DNA of 64,000 bases from Heracleum sosnowskyi (Eukaryota > Streptophyta > Magnoliopsida > Apiales > Apiaceae): positions 40,924,711 to 40,988,710 of the forward strand of contig CM061245.1 of NCBI GenBank assembly GCA_030848705.1, in the 5' to 3' direction. Both the position numbers and the translations under genes were made by a program. The notes under the pieces were generated by a model. It ran no database searches. It was given only the letters and a program-made list of their open reading frames with translations, and had not been told where the DNA came from. This document shows positions 1-11,576 of the stretch, one piece after another; the stretch's first letter is position 1, and every line of letters begins with the position of its first letter.

Positions 1-870
1 ACTGATGGAATAACCTTGTCACAATCTCATTATATAGAGAAATCTATACTTGAGAAGTATGGTTATTCAAATTGTAGAATCACTAGTACACCGTACGATC
101 CTAAAGTTTCCCTTGTCAAGAATAGTTCGGGAATTCATGTGTCTCAGTTAAGGTATTCTCAGATTATTGGGAGTTTGCAATATCTTGCTAATGTGACTAG
201 ACTAGATATTTCTGATTCTGTGTCTAAGTTAGCTAGATATACAAGCTATCCGAACAAGACTCATTGGGAGGCACTGGATAGAGTTCTTAGATATCTTAAG
301 GAAACTATTTCCCTTGGTTTGCATTATCGAAGATTCCCTGGAGTACTCGAGGGATACAGTGATGCAAGCTGGATAGCTAAGAAATCTGGTACCAATAGAG
401 TGACTGGATATTTGTTTACCCTAGTTGGTGGAGCAATATCCTGGAAGTCTACTAGACAGACTTTGATTACTCGGTCTACTTTTGAGGCTGAGTTGTGTGC
501 ACTAGATGCCACGGGGACAGAGGCTGAATGGTTACATGGACTTATGTCAGTGTTACCTGTAGTAAGCAGACCGCTTCCAGCCATTGCTGTTCATTGTGAT
601 ATCCGTACAACTATCGACAAGATCAGTAGTGAAAAGTATAATGCTAAAACAAAGAGACACATCCAAGTTAGACTTAAGTCTATAAGGGGTCTAGTGTCTG
701 AAAGGATTATTGCTATAGAGTTCATTGGAACTCAGAATAATATAGCTGATCCTTTGACTAAAGGACTTGAGCATGCAGTAGTCCTTAAGTCAAGGTTAGG
801 GATGGGACTGATAGCCCATAATGATTCATCCACAGTGGGAACCCAATACACCTTAGAGGAGATCCCTTGA
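1..870 (+). CDS. Ty1/copia pol, C-terminal part (end of RT and RNase H), partial
   Basis: The reading frame is open from base 1 to a stop at 868-870, so the gene enters from the left edge. It carries the end of a copia reverse transcriptase region (LSQSHYIEK, then the SLQYLANVTRLDIS block) and a copia RNase H: YSDASW, then STFEAELCALDATGTEAEWL, then the HCD and TKRHIQVR blocks, ending NIADPLTKGL. RNase H would degrade the RNA template during reverse transcription in virus-like particles. No stop or frameshift breaks this 289-codon stretch. A 510-bp non-coding tail, a polypurine tract and an LTR follow, as expected for the 3' end of a copia element. Catalytic D and E residues appear present. 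Lineage within copia not assigned. Confidence 0.9.
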   Translation, partial: TDGITLSQSHYIEKSILEKYGYSNCRITSTPYDPKVSLVKNSSGIHVSQLRYSQIIGSLQYLANVTRLDISDSVSKLARYTSYPNKTHWEALDRVLRYLKETISLGLHYRRFPGVLEGYSDASWIAKKSGTNRVTGYLFTLVGGAISWKSTRQTLITRSTFEAELCALDATGTEAEWLHGLMSVLPVVSRPLPAIAVHCDIRTTIDKISSEKYNAKTKRHIQVRLKSIRGLVSERIIAIEFIGTQNNIADPLTKGLEHAVVLKSRLGMGLIAHNDSSTVGTQYTLEEIP

Positions 871-1371
871 AGTGTATTCAGTGTGGTAATAAAAAGTTGT
901 GAGGGTGAGTTGGTAGTACCTTGACTATATACCTTGATACTCACGTATCTGAGTCTATCCCCTGTAAACCTAAAAGGTACTGTTACTGCCAGTATAGCAA
1001 GAGTTATTTGAACTCTGAATGGGGTCAAGTCATTTGATGAGATGATAGTAGTACATCTCTGGAGATGCCCAACTAAGAGAATGTAATTGTGTGGTCGCAA
1101 TTAGAGGAAAGGGTTATTCCTTGAAGCATTCGAAGAACAAGATCGAGACAGGACCATTAACGTCTCAAAGCCGTAGATCAACACCATAGCCTTTGATTTG
1201 TCGTCGTCTATGGAGTGTGGTTACACCAAACGGATAAAGATTCAAGGTGAAACATTCCATCTAGATCCGGTAGCCATCGAAGTAGAGGACTTAGGAGGGT
1301 TCAAACCCGGAAGGGTACCGACTCTAAAAAAACAAGTCATGATAAGGACCGATATGCATTTCTGTATGGAT

Positions 1372-1382
1372 TTGTGGGGGAT
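1372..1382 (+). other. polypurine tract of the left copia element
   Basis: The G-rich run TTGTGGGGGAT lies immediately before the TGTTAG that opens the LTR. This is the expected site where plus-strand DNA synthesis is primed. The 500 bp between pol and this tract hold no convincing gene. Confidence 0.7.
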
Positions 1383-2700
1383 TGTTAGAAAATGGAAAGT
1401 TTGAGGCATATTTTAAATATGTTCTTGATGGAATTTCCGGAAACTAACAATTGGAGGTTGTTCCTTGATATAAGGACTTAAACTTTCATGTTTGGATCTA
1501 AGACGTTTTCTTAGTGTAATCTGTAAATAAATTGAGTTGAAATGGGTTGCTTGAAATGGGTTATGTGGGTGGTTTAAATTGAAATAACTTGTATCCCACA
1601 TAGAAATAGTAATGAGAGGTTGGTGGGTTTATATAGAACCATGTTCAAGAGTAGTGTACAACTACTAAGGCATGTGGGTGTGCATGGTGTTATTGTGTGC
1701 CTCACGTGCGTACACACACACGCGCGCGTCGCCGCCGCCCGCCTCGCCACGCCACATCACGACACGACTCAACTCGGGTCGAAGGGCGATTTGGGCGAAT
1801 GTCTCGGCGTCTCGCTTACGCGAGGCGACCTTGGCGAGGAATTTTATTACCTGTTTATTTAATATTATTTATTGATTTAATTTAACAGTATCAGTATTTA
1901 TTTGTAACAGCTCAACGAACTAGGTCAGGATTTATATTAAATCCTAATGGATCAAATCCTGATGGCCTGGGTCAGTACTTGGAGTTAAAATCCTGATGAC
2001 AACTGATCCTGATGGCCTGGGTCAGTACTTGGATCCTGATGGAGTTAAATCCTTATGGTAGGTCCAGTCCTGACGAATTCCTAATGGTCGGTCAAGTACT
2101 GATGCCAATCCTGACGGACAGTAAGTCCTGATGGCTTGACTTGAGTAAGTACTGATGATGATCAAATCCTGATGGACCAGGAAATCCTGACTGAGCTGTA
2201 ACTGATATTAAATATTGATGACAACTGTTATGATAATTAAATCAGAATATTTAGTATTAAATATCATATCTTCAGTTACAATATTTGGTCTGTTACGTTT
2301 TATTTTGTATTATATATATATATACAAAACAGAACGTTTGACAAAAGGGGGGATACGTAACTCTGAAAAACCCTAGCAACTATCTTCTTCTCTGTTTTCT
2401 CTCAACACATACAAATTAAATACATAGATCTTGGGCGAACTGAGGTGCTGGTCGCTGTTGATCATTGCCATTTCAGTGAGTGGATTGATCTGTGTTGTTT
2501 TATCCTGGAAGTGAGATAAGTGTTTAAAAGCTACAGAGAGATAAGTGTTCTTTCTTATCTTGTTATTTACAGTCTCTAATTATATTGTTGTTTCGACCTT
2601 CGTGTTTGTTTCGTTTATTGGTTGTATTTGCCTGTTCTTGTTAAATCAAATATATATAACTGCCCTATTGTTTCTATGTAGTTCTTAATTATAACCAACA
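1383..2700 (+). repeat. 3' LTR of the left copia element
   Basis: It starts TGTTAG after a polypurine tract and ends CCAACA, giving TG...CA ends and 1318 bp. It has a GC-rich, CpG-dense patch near 1710-1850, a minisatellite at about 1940-2200 and a TATA-like stretch near 2309-2326, followed by the likely transcribed R/U5 part. The next bases, CTAGC, would be one copy of the target duplication; the other lies outside the window. It is a single LTR here, so age cannot be estimated. Confidence 0.75.
1940..2200 (+). repeat. degenerate minisatellite, core TCCTGATGG, inside the LTR
   Basis: About a dozen copies of TCCTGATGG and close variants (TCCTAATGG, TCCTGACGG, TACTGATG) recur every 10-35 bp just upstream of the LTR TATA region. 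One longer unit, TCCTGATGGCCTGGGTCAG, is repeated twice. The position upstream of the presumed transcription start suggests a regulatory repeat; that is inference. Confidence 0.75.
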
Positions 2701-5177
2701 CTAGCTTCATCCATAGATCATAACATGCTTGAATATTAGTTAGTATGATCATAAGGATGAATGATTGATTTTGATGAAAGTTTGATGTTGTTTTGATGGT
2801 GAATGAGTAGATGTTGGTTTTGACTATGGTTGATGATGATTATGGATTAGTAATGATGTTGAGAAATTGACTTGATGATTTGGTTGGATTGATCATGTAA
2901 AGTTTATGATTTAAACTTTGGAATCATTAAAACATAGCCGTTATAATGCCCGATTTTCCTTAACCTTGTTTTGTTTGTAATATTCGAACCTAGTAACTTC
3001 TGCCCAAGGATCACCACTTCCATGATAGTGTAGGTCTTGTTTCAAGGTTCGTTTTGGTGCAAAGATCATGTAAATCCGATTTACGGTTTAAGAGAAACAA
3101 GTGTTTTAATAAAGGATGTTTCGAGAAACCAAACTATACCACTTAACCAACTTCGAGGCAATGATCGAACCCCTTAAGTGCCTTATTGGAATGTGAAACT
3201 TTGTGTTAACATTCTAGGTACGTTTAGGAAGACCCTCGAAAGGATTTCGTGTTAAAAGGATTAAATCTCAATTTTATAAAAATGTGTGAGCGAGCATGCA
3301 CGAGTGGAAGTCCTTAAAGAGTTAACTTGAAAATGAACTTGTTACTTGAGATAGTATATACTTAGTATGGTGAAAGCGTTTAAGTTATTAATCTTGAACC
3401 TTGTGTTGATTCTAGATTACCGGACCAACCCGAGGTTTACCACTGCTTCAGAACTTCCAGGCAAGTTTCCAAAACCTATGACTTTCTACGGTTGTTGTGA
3501 TGAAAAATGCTTCGACTATATTTTGCAAATATAATATTGTTGTGGTACTTGAATCTTTTGAATTGTGATTGGTTTATAAGATATACGTTATAATAGTTAT
3601 AAGTCGGGTTTTTGTAAAGGCTCTTAGAGTAGAGCATGTGAATCGTATTTTGAAACTTAGACCGGGAGTCAGTATATTTTCTTTAAACCGTTAAGGTTTA
3701 TTTTCTGATAAGTATATTGAATAGATATATTCAATTATTTCATTATTCAAGGAATATTATTTAATATTCACTTAGATTTGATTATTAAATATTTATTGAA
3801 CTTTTGATTATTAGTTAATCATTTATTAATTGATGAATATTATTTGAATATTTATTATTAATTAATGTATATTTTTTAAAAAGTCATCTTTGACCTTCAA
3901 TGATTATTAAGAATATTTCCGACCTTTATAAAATTTATTTTAATTAAAGTAGGGATTCCCAAATATTATTTTAATTTAAATTTATCTTAAGAGATGATTT
4001 AAACATTCGCTGACCACTCAAATGGGACGGGAATACCCTTAAAGATTTCCAAATAGTTTGACTCCCGGATCGTAATCTTTTAAAGAGAAATCTTATCTAA
4101 TCCTATGTCGGTTGACAGAGAGGTCAACCCCCATGGTAACTTACTTCCTCTATTATTCTGGGAGTAAAGAGGCCAAGAAATGTTTTAAAAGGAAAGACAA
4201 GTACTAAGTACTTGGGGAAACATGATTAACTTCCGTTTTCCGTGACGTTGATTTTCATCTGGGGACTGGGATTTAATTTCATACTGGGTAATGAAATAGG
4301 TGCCTGAACAGTATGACTCTATGCTCGGCAATGAAATAGGTGCTTGTATAGCATAAATGGCCCAAATGCGGCCAAGGTGATAACCACATGGGGAGTCGTC
4401 CTTCTACTAGTAGAGAAAGTGTTTATGCGGTACAATGACTGATCAACGCTTATCGTGGTGTTTTCCGGTATAGCCCCCATCTTCCAATTGGAATTGTGCC
4501 TGCAACATTGTAACAAAAGCCTAGGAGCTCAGTTACCGATAATGTTGGCAGTATTTTGAGAAATATTCAAAACTGGTATTTTCTATAAGCTACCTGATTT
4601 AGCTTGATATAAAAGTTGTCTTTTGAAAGCTGGTCTATGTTATAGCAAAGATTTTTCCGATATCTTGCAAATATTTATTATGATTATGATATAGTACATA
4701 TTTCATTACAGATTATATTGTGGGGCTTTATTGCTCACTCTTACTTTGTTTTATAAAATCACACAACAACATATAGGAGAGATGGCCAGGCCGAGGCACA
4801 CTACTCGCAAGCGGGTGGGAAACGCCCGTCAGTACCACGCACAGATACTAGCCTCCATGGTTGAGGTGGGGATAACCAGTTGGTTAGGTTATCAGCTTTT
4901 GTGTATCAGACTTATTTATATGTATGACTTAAGTAAGGTTATGTCCAGAAACGGGTAACTTATTCGGTAATCATTTTGGGTTGTAAAAACTTTATCTTGT
5001 GGATTAATGAGTCGATACTTATTTCAATTTCATCTCTGAGACTATAATTAGTGTTGTGGATTGTTTTGTGGGGTCACATCATGTTGTTTATTATTATTTT
5101 GATTTAAGTTCAAGGGATATTGTTGGGATTGAGGACGTGACAACCCGAATCTCCGACCCCGGATCTGGGGGTGTTAC
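2701..5177 (+). repeat. Ty3/gypsy-type LTR remnant (3' part), host of the left copia insertion
   Basis: No gene is seen here. The right end resembles chromovirus LTR ends: GTGACAACCCGAA, then GACCCCGG, ending GGGTGTTACA. This is like the GGAGGGCGTCACA end of the chromovirus LTR elsewhere in the window, and both share a TTGCTCACTCTT stretch a few hundred bases inside. No primer-binding site follows, so this is a 3' LTR or a solo LTR. Its 5' start would lie left of the copia element, outside the window. A partial direct repeat, GGTAATGAAATAGGTGC / GGCAATGAAATAGGTGC, occurs near 4286-4345. Confidence 0.5.
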
Positions 5178-5975
5178 AAACGTTGAGTTTGAATTAATTA
5201 AGGGAAAAAAATACGTGAGACTTTGAGTCAAGACCGTTGGTTGTTGTTAGATTAATTCAAAATCATTGTTTCATATAAACGAAACACATGTTCTTTTCGA
5301 ACTAATTTGATATTTCTTTCTTATACAATCGAGCTATATTATATATTACAATTTATATCTTTGATAAGAGTTCGTAGTTTCAATTGTAATTGATTATACT
5401 TGTATTGTTCAACTTGTAAGTTGATAGTTGCTGGATTTGTGAGCTTGGGAAACAAGGATTCGAGGAACTTAATAGCTAGAGGAGTTTAAACTTGGTTTAG
5501 TATAGTACTTGGAGAGCTGTGTTCAAGGAACAAGGTGTTTCTGCAAGCTGTAATTAGTAAATTGGAGATCAGGGAGATATATTATTGTATTGTCTAGCTG
5601 TAATTCACTTTGATCAATAATATATTCCTTTACTGTGTTGGTAGAGGACCAGGACGTAGACCATTAGGAGATAGGGGTCGAACCTGGCTAAAATTGTTGT
5701 ATGTTCTTTACTTTCTGCACATTTTACTTATGAATTTACATATCGTACTTATGGATTTATATATTGTAGCTAGCTGCCACTTTATATTATCTGTGAATCC
5801 ATTAAGCTGCTAGTCATCAAATTAGATTGATTTCTACTCTTTCAGTCACGTAACTTGGTAATAATTAAAATCGATCATTGTTAGTCATAACACCTATTCA
5901 CCTCTCCCTTCTAGGTGTTGATTTTCACATACCTTATCACGATTGCCTGGATTCATGTGTAAAAGTAAAATAATA
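5178..5975 (+). repeat. degenerate copia-type LTR
   Basis: No gene. The GGTCGAACCTGGCTAAAATT stretch near 5668-5690, a run ending TTTACTTTCTGCAC, and the later CACCTATTCACCTC...CTTCTAGGTG block near 5890-5918 match the layout of the R/U5 part of common plant copia LTRs. No primer-binding site or coding part was found next to it, so it is a solo or truncated LTR. Its left boundary is not resolved. Confidence 0.45.
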
Positions 5976-7307
5976 TCAATCTATACTATCTATACATCTA
6001 TACAATAATATAATAGACGAAACATTAAAAGTTTGGTTGGTCGGTTAGTGTGTGTTTTTACCTAATTACCCTTACTTATTTATTAAATAATATTATTAAA
6101 TAATAGTAGTACATATTTATAATCAATTACCTTTTTATAGCTAAAACACATTACTTTTTCTATTTTTCTTATAAAATCTCCTTCTTTTGCAAAAATATCA
6201 CGGACAATTACCTTTTTTTAACTAAAACATGTTATTTTTTGAAAGGCATATGTATAGGCTTATTTGTAAACATCGAGGATACAACTCAACTTAAACAAGT
6301 TTGTAAAAAGTAAATAATAATTCAATTGTCAGAGGAATCTCAGAAGATCATATGAGTCAAAAGAATGAAGATTAAAGTCATCCTAGAGACTTGAAGTAAT
6401 TCTACATTGAAAGAAGTTGAATTAATTGATCAAGCCTCAGTGAAGTATTCAAGAAAGTGAATTTATTAAATTGATAGAGATTCTAGAAGTGTGACAACAA
6501 GTGTACAGATTACAGTGGTCGATCAAACTCAAAAGCAACAAATGGACCACAACTTAAAGTCAAAGAATGAAGAACAAACATTGCAGTTAGTCACTTATGT
6601 ACCTGACAGTACATCAAGTTTCAACATTATTCAGTGGAAGTTCTTCGTCAAATTCAGTGGTTCAAGTCAAGGGAGCTCTCAAGACATTAAATTAATTCTC
6701 TTTTAATTAACCAAATCTATAGTTAATTTAATTCAAAATGAATTAAATTATTCCTTAAATTAATTAATGAGTTAATTAATTTAGATATAATTTAATCAAG
6801 GATAATATTTAATTCTATTTTAATTAATCTTATTATTTAACTAATTTATTTAGTTAATTAATTCTTCCAGAATTAATTTACTAATTAAATTAATTAATAG
6901 ATTAATTATATTAGAATTTATATACTAGCAAAACTCTTTTAATACTAGCATGACCTAAAATAGTCTAGTACAAACTGTTCGACATTCATACTAGACTATA
7001 CAGACTGTCTACTACTTATTTATTTAACAAATTCAATTAATAAAATATTAAAATATAATTTCTATTTTTATAATAAAATTCCCTCCTTTTCAAAAAATAT
7101 GTCAACAAAACATGTTATATTTTCTATTTTTTGTTACTAAAACTCCTCCGTTTTCAAAAATATCAAGGACAAATCCTTACTTATTTATTTTAAAACCTAT
7201 TTTAATTATTTTGATTATATAAAAAAATTTACATACATTTTTAACATGTCTATTTTCTTAACAAATGCAATTAATAAATTATTAAAACGTAAAAAAAAAA
7301 TTAACAA
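5976..7307 (+). mobile_element. small non-autonomous Helitron, 5' and middle part, interrupted
   Basis: It begins TCAATCTATACTATC and continues with AATAGACGAAAC and TTTGGTTGGTCGG. The same terminus occurs inverted at 63061-63105. The body is made of AT-rich sub-repeats that match, in reverse complement, the Helitrons at 62158-64000. An LTR fragment (about 6240-7012) interrupts it. It stops at TTAACAA, exactly where its relatives run into their terminal hairpin GTGCATCGCAC, because Helitron A begins there. No coding capacity was seen. Confidence 0.6.
6240..7012 (+). repeat. LTR fragment of a Sirevirus-like copia family
   Basis: It begins TGAAAGGCATATG and follows, base for base over long stretches, the minus-strand LTR that starts at 11320 (shared AAAGAATGAAGATTAAAGTC and TGATCAAGCCTCAGTGAAGT). 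The far end with the poly-C stretch and CCTAACA is missing, so it is truncated (773 bp against about 1326 bp). It contains ACTAGAC / GTCTAGT motifs near 6928-7000 in both orientations. The small open frame at 6491-6706 lies wholly within the LTR and is not treated as a gene. Confidence 0.65.
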
Positions 7308-7479
7308 TCAATATACTTATATAAAGGAGAAGACGGGGGCGGTGAGGTGGCGCATCTAGAATCGCTCCGTTCTATTTTTCTAATTTTCTCAATTTTTCAC
7401 AATTTTTAATTTTAATAATTACAACTTCCTTTATTTTTTTCGATTTTATAGGAAGGAAATTGAAAATTACACTTTTATT

Positions 7480-8115
7480 ATTTTCAAACTTGATAGAACT
7501 TTCTTTTATTATTTTCAAACTTGATAAAACTTTCTTTGATTTAGAAAATTACAACTTCCTTATTATTTTCGAATTTGTAGGATTTGATAGAACTTTCTTT
7601 GATTTAGAAAATTACAACTTCCTTATTATTTTCGAATTTGTAGGCTTGATAGAACTTTCTTTTATTATTTTCAAACTTAATAGAACTTTCTTTGATTTAG
7701 AAAATTACAAATTCCTTATTATTTTCGAATTTGTAGGACTTGATAGAACTTTCTTTGATTTAGAAAATTTCTTTGATTTAGAAAATTACAACTTCCTTAT
7801 TATTTTCGAATTTGTAGGCTCTTATGTTAATAATTGCAATTTTCTTTTTTATTATTTTCAATCTTAATAGAACTTTCTTTTATTATTTTCAAACTTGATA
7901 GAACTTTATTTGATTTAGAAAATTACAACCTCCTTATTATTTTCGAATTTTTAGGATCTTATGTTAATAATTGTAATATTCTCTTTTATTATTTTCAATC
8001 TTGATAGAATTTTCTTTTATTATTTTCAAACTTGATAAAACTTTCTTTTATTATTTTCAAACTTGATAGAACTTTCTTTTATTATTTTCAAACTTTATAG
8101 AACTTTTCTTTTATA
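7480..8115 (+). repeat. minisatellite in Helitron A
   Basis: Imperfect tandem copies of TTGATAGAACTTTCTTTTAT, TATTATTTTCAAACTTGATA and AGAAAATTACAACTTCCT. Part of it is open in one frame (7460-7867) and would encode a repeated phenylalanine-rich peptide. The frame comes from repeat periodicity, so it is not annotated as a gene. The same array type occurs in Helitron B. Confidence 0.85.
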
Positions 8116-8265
8116 ATACTTCTTGACTTTTAAACATAATGGATTTCCATGTTATTCACCTTACAACACCTATAAATTAAAGGTCATTCATAACAAAAAA
8201 ATCTACACCGGAACTTTTTTAAATAGCTTCAAATTTTTAAAAACATATTTACAATCAATACAACT

Positions 8266-9695
8266 ATGGCCTACACCATATTGGATGCTTTGAACGACAA
8301 CAACTATACCTGGATGATAAGAGTACGAGTGTGTAGAATGTGGGAATTTGTCAAATCCAAATACTGAAGAACTGATCAGTCTTGATCAATAATCAAAGAT
8401 AAAAATTCATAAAAGTGTTGAGAGAGAGATTTGTTCACCTCTCTACTAAATTGCAAATCAGTGGAGACTCTTTCCCCATAATGTCGCATGATGAAAAAAT
8501 GTTTATTAATAGGATGAACATCGAGGAATGGTGGAAGCAGAGTGGAGTGAAGACCTAAAGGTTAATTTTGCACATTTTTTGTTTAGCTAATTTATTTTAC
8601 GTACCTTGCACTTGACCTCACTTATTATCAATGTTATTTTTGTTATCATATTTATACTCTAATCATATTACTATAGGAACAAATTGTTACGATAAAAGCT
8701 GAGATTTTTGGGATTAATAATACTCATAACTGGTACTACACTGGCTGTAAAACATGCTCCACAAAGTTGGACTTTTGTGAGGGACATTATAGATGCAAGC
8801 CTTGCAATGAAATTATTGACCATCCTCTTATCATGTAAAAAACTAATTTAATAACTTTATTTTATATTTTGTTTATACATATATTAATCTTACTATGATT
8901 TGTGTGTTTATACAGGTTTAGAATACAAATAAAAGTTAAGGATAAGACGGGAGATACAACTTTTGTACTATTCAACAATATAGCAGAACCATTGCTAGAC
9001 ACATCAGCAAATAAGATAGTGAATAAATTATCTTTAGACAACAATGATGTTCCAAAAGAGCTTGAAGGATTATTTGAAAAAGATATAGTGTTTAAGTTAC
9101 GATTGAATGCTTAAAATCGCAAAGAAGGATTACACAGTTTTACTATTGCTGAAACATTTGAGCCAAAAGAAATTTTGGAACAAGAGTACAAATTGAAGAA
9201 ATCAGTCAAGGTACATTCTAATTTATTATAGCTTATGTGTAATTAATTAATTAGTTTAAAAGTCTAATATCATATGCATTATATAATGTAACAAATAAGT
9301 TGTACATGATTTTTCTTCTTCATGCAATTATTTTTAAACACTCATTATATTGCAAGATTCTAAAGATTCTGCCGAGACTGGTGCTGTGTTTGTACAAGAG
9401 TACAAGTTGAAGAAATCGGTTAAGACATATTCTAATTTATTACTAAAATTTATGTATAGTCAACTTCATTAGTTTAAAACTCTAATATCATGCACTATTA
9501 TCTATATAAAAATATTGTACATGAATATTTTTCTAAACACTCACTGTATTGCAGGATTCTAAAAGTTCTCCTATTCCCGAGACTGTGCATGACAAAAAGA
9601 AAAGGAAATTATCAATTGAGGACAATGAAAAGGACAACGGAGTTGGTGATGGATACAGTGGAGCTGGTGACAGAGGCAATGGAACACGTATTTAG
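8266..9695 (+). pseudogene. RPA1-like (replication protein A 70 kDa-type) gene of Helitron A, broken
   Basis: Pieces of a single-stranded-DNA-binding protein appear in order. 8266-8367 gives a 33-residue N-terminal OB-fold start (YTILDALNDNNYTW, RVRVCRMW) and then stops. A large internal part is missing. 8679-8836 encodes the C-terminal zinc-binding module (CKTC...C...CKPC). It splices at CAT^GTAAAA to CAG^GTTTAG at 8916, in phase 2, to continue with FRIQIKVKDKTGDTTFVLFN. A TAA stop at 9112-9114 interrupts this exon, after which homology continues to about 9210. Short lysine-rich exons (about 9358-9422 and 9556-9695) follow. RPA-like genes are known cargo of plant Helitrons. This copy cannot make a full protein. 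Confidence 0.75.
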
Positions 9696-9994
9696 TATTA
9701 TGTTACTGCCTAATTACACATGTGTTTCCAATCTTACTTTTCAGTATTAAATAATATGTACTAAAGGTTTCGCATTATACTTTTAAACTACATTGATAAC
9801 TTGTCCGATTTTAATATATTTTGAATATGCACTAAAGGTCTATTGAGATCGATAATTGCTATCATTTTCTTAGCTATTTTTAATTATTATGTTTGTTTCA
9901 ATAAGGATGGAATTTTGCTAAGATTTGAAATATTACAAACTATAAGATTTATAATATATAATATAAATTATATATTATCTTTTCTAATAATACT

Positions 9995-11320
9995 TGTTAG
10001 GTCCTGATATGTTTGTAAAAGGGGGGTTGAATACAAACAATACCGTTTAATCGAATTTGTCCTTTGAATAATTTAACAATTAAGAACAAATTAATGCGGA
10101 ATAAAACTGAAAAAATATTCAAGTTAAATATAACTTATATTAAACTTTACGAGTGTTACAATTTGATCACTGATTACAAGGGTTCTTGATAAAAACAAAT
10201 CTAGAATAAATTCGACATGAATTTATCTATTTTTGTTAGAAAAAGGATCGAATACTAAAAAGTAGTTCGATATAAAAACTGGGGATTATGATCCGCTAGA
10301 AAGTCAAAGCAGTACAAGAGAATCAGTTCTTATGAATTAAATGTTATGAACTAATCAAGAATGAATTCTCTAAATGATAATGAAAGCTTGGACAGTTCAG
10401 AAGTAATGAAGACAGAGGATGAAATGTTAATGCTCTGTGTCTTTTCTTTTTCTTCTGTTTTGTTGTAATAATGTCTTGAAGTCTTCTGTCTTGTATTTAA
10501 ACAAAATGCATTTCTTTTTTATTTTAACCCACGTGCAAGCCACTGACAGAATGTAATATTGCCTTGGAAGACTTGCAGGAAAACAATCAAATAAGCCTTA
10601 GAAGACTTTCAGGAAGACAATGAAATGAGTTAGGAAGACAATCGGGAAGACTAGGTTTAGCCTAGGAAGACAATCGGGAAGACTCACTTGTGAGTCTTCC
10701 TAGTTCAATAAACTAAGTCTTCCTAGTTCAAACCTAAGTCTTCCTAGTTCATTATTATTCTAATTTAAATAATCAACTAAATAAATTATGTATTAAATTA
10801 ATTCTTTACAGAATTAATTTAATAACTAATTTACTTAATAGTATTAATTATTTATAAGAGAATAAATAGAATTAGTTGACTTCTCAATTAATTTCTGAAT
10901 CACTTAAAACTTAGATAAAGAATAAACATATTAGTACGTTGACACTCAATGCACGGTCTGGTTCATGAGTGATTAACGACAATGTCTGTTCTTTATCTGT
11001 TTGACTTTAAGCAGTGATTCATTTCCCTTCTCATTCAAGAACTCTGTAACCAGTATCTTTTGCTGTCACCACTTGAAATCTCCGTCACTTTAATAAATCC
11101 ACTGAGCTTGAATACTTCACTGAGGCTTGATCAACAAATTGATCTTCTTTCAATGTAGAATCACTTCAAGTCTGTAGATGACTTTAATCTTCATTCTTTG
11201 ACAGATATAATCTTCTGAGATTCCTGTGACATTTGATTTTTATTATTTACTTATTACATCTTAATTAAAGTTGAGTAGAATCCTCGGTGTTTAAAAATAG
11301 GCCTAGTCATATGCCTTTCA
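9995..11320 (-). repeat. 3' LTR of a truncated Sirevirus-like copia
   Basis: On the minus strand it starts TGAAAGGCATATG right after a purine tract and ends CCTAACA, 1326 bp. Near its end is the GTATTCAACCCCCC stretch, also found near the end of the young copia LTR in this window. The right-hand partner LTR is absent, so the element is truncated. The uninterrupted version of this Helitron DNA at about 62050 shows that the insertion lies between 9994 and 12661. Confidence 0.75.
10560..10750. repeat. cluster of AGGAAGAC motifs in both orientations
   Basis: About ten copies of GGAAGACT / AGTCTTCC and close variants occur within 190 bp of the LTR, several as AGGAAGACAATCGGGAAGAC. The block 10663-10700 forms an inverted repeat around ACTCACTTGTGAGT. 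The position, upstream of the LTR's presumed start site, suggests regulatory sites; that is inference. Confidence 0.8.
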
Positions 11321-11332
11321 ATCTCCCCCTAT
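11321..11332 (-). other. polypurine tract of the truncated copia
   Basis: On the minus strand, ATAGGGGGAGAT lies immediately upstream of the LTR start TGAAAGG. This fixes the element's orientation as minus. Confidence 0.7.
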
Positions 11333-11576
11333 ATGTATGTTAGACAATAACAAACAAATACTCTAGAGGATAACTCAACTAAAACAAGATAAGATAAGAC
11401 TTTTAAGAGCCAAGCAAATAATAAAAAGTTCTGGATTAAATATAACAATTTCCAGATTCAAACAGTAAAGATAAATACAAGATAGTTGTTCCTTTAGTCT
11501 GAACAACATTTTCCTGTCTTGATTTACCTAGCTCTAAAAATATAACATTTACAAATTGAGCTAACTACATCATGTC

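Noticed and set aside
324..1100. Minus-strand frames opposite the left copia pol
   Set aside because: They are antisense readings of a clear RNase H gene and its tail, with no protein signature.
1672..1885. Overlapping plus-strand frames over the GC-rich LTR patch
   Set aside because: Three frames are open at once because of base composition; this is LTR DNA and no frame shows a domain.
7460..7867. 135-codon open frame with repeated FDLENYNFLIIFEFVG units
   Set aside because: It is an in-frame reading of a minisatellite in a Helitron; equivalent arrays in Helitron B are not consistently open. No start context or domain.
10560..10750. CRISPR-like regular repeats
   Set aside because: Short motifs in both orientations with irregular spacing in a plant LTR; no constant spacer length and no cas genes.
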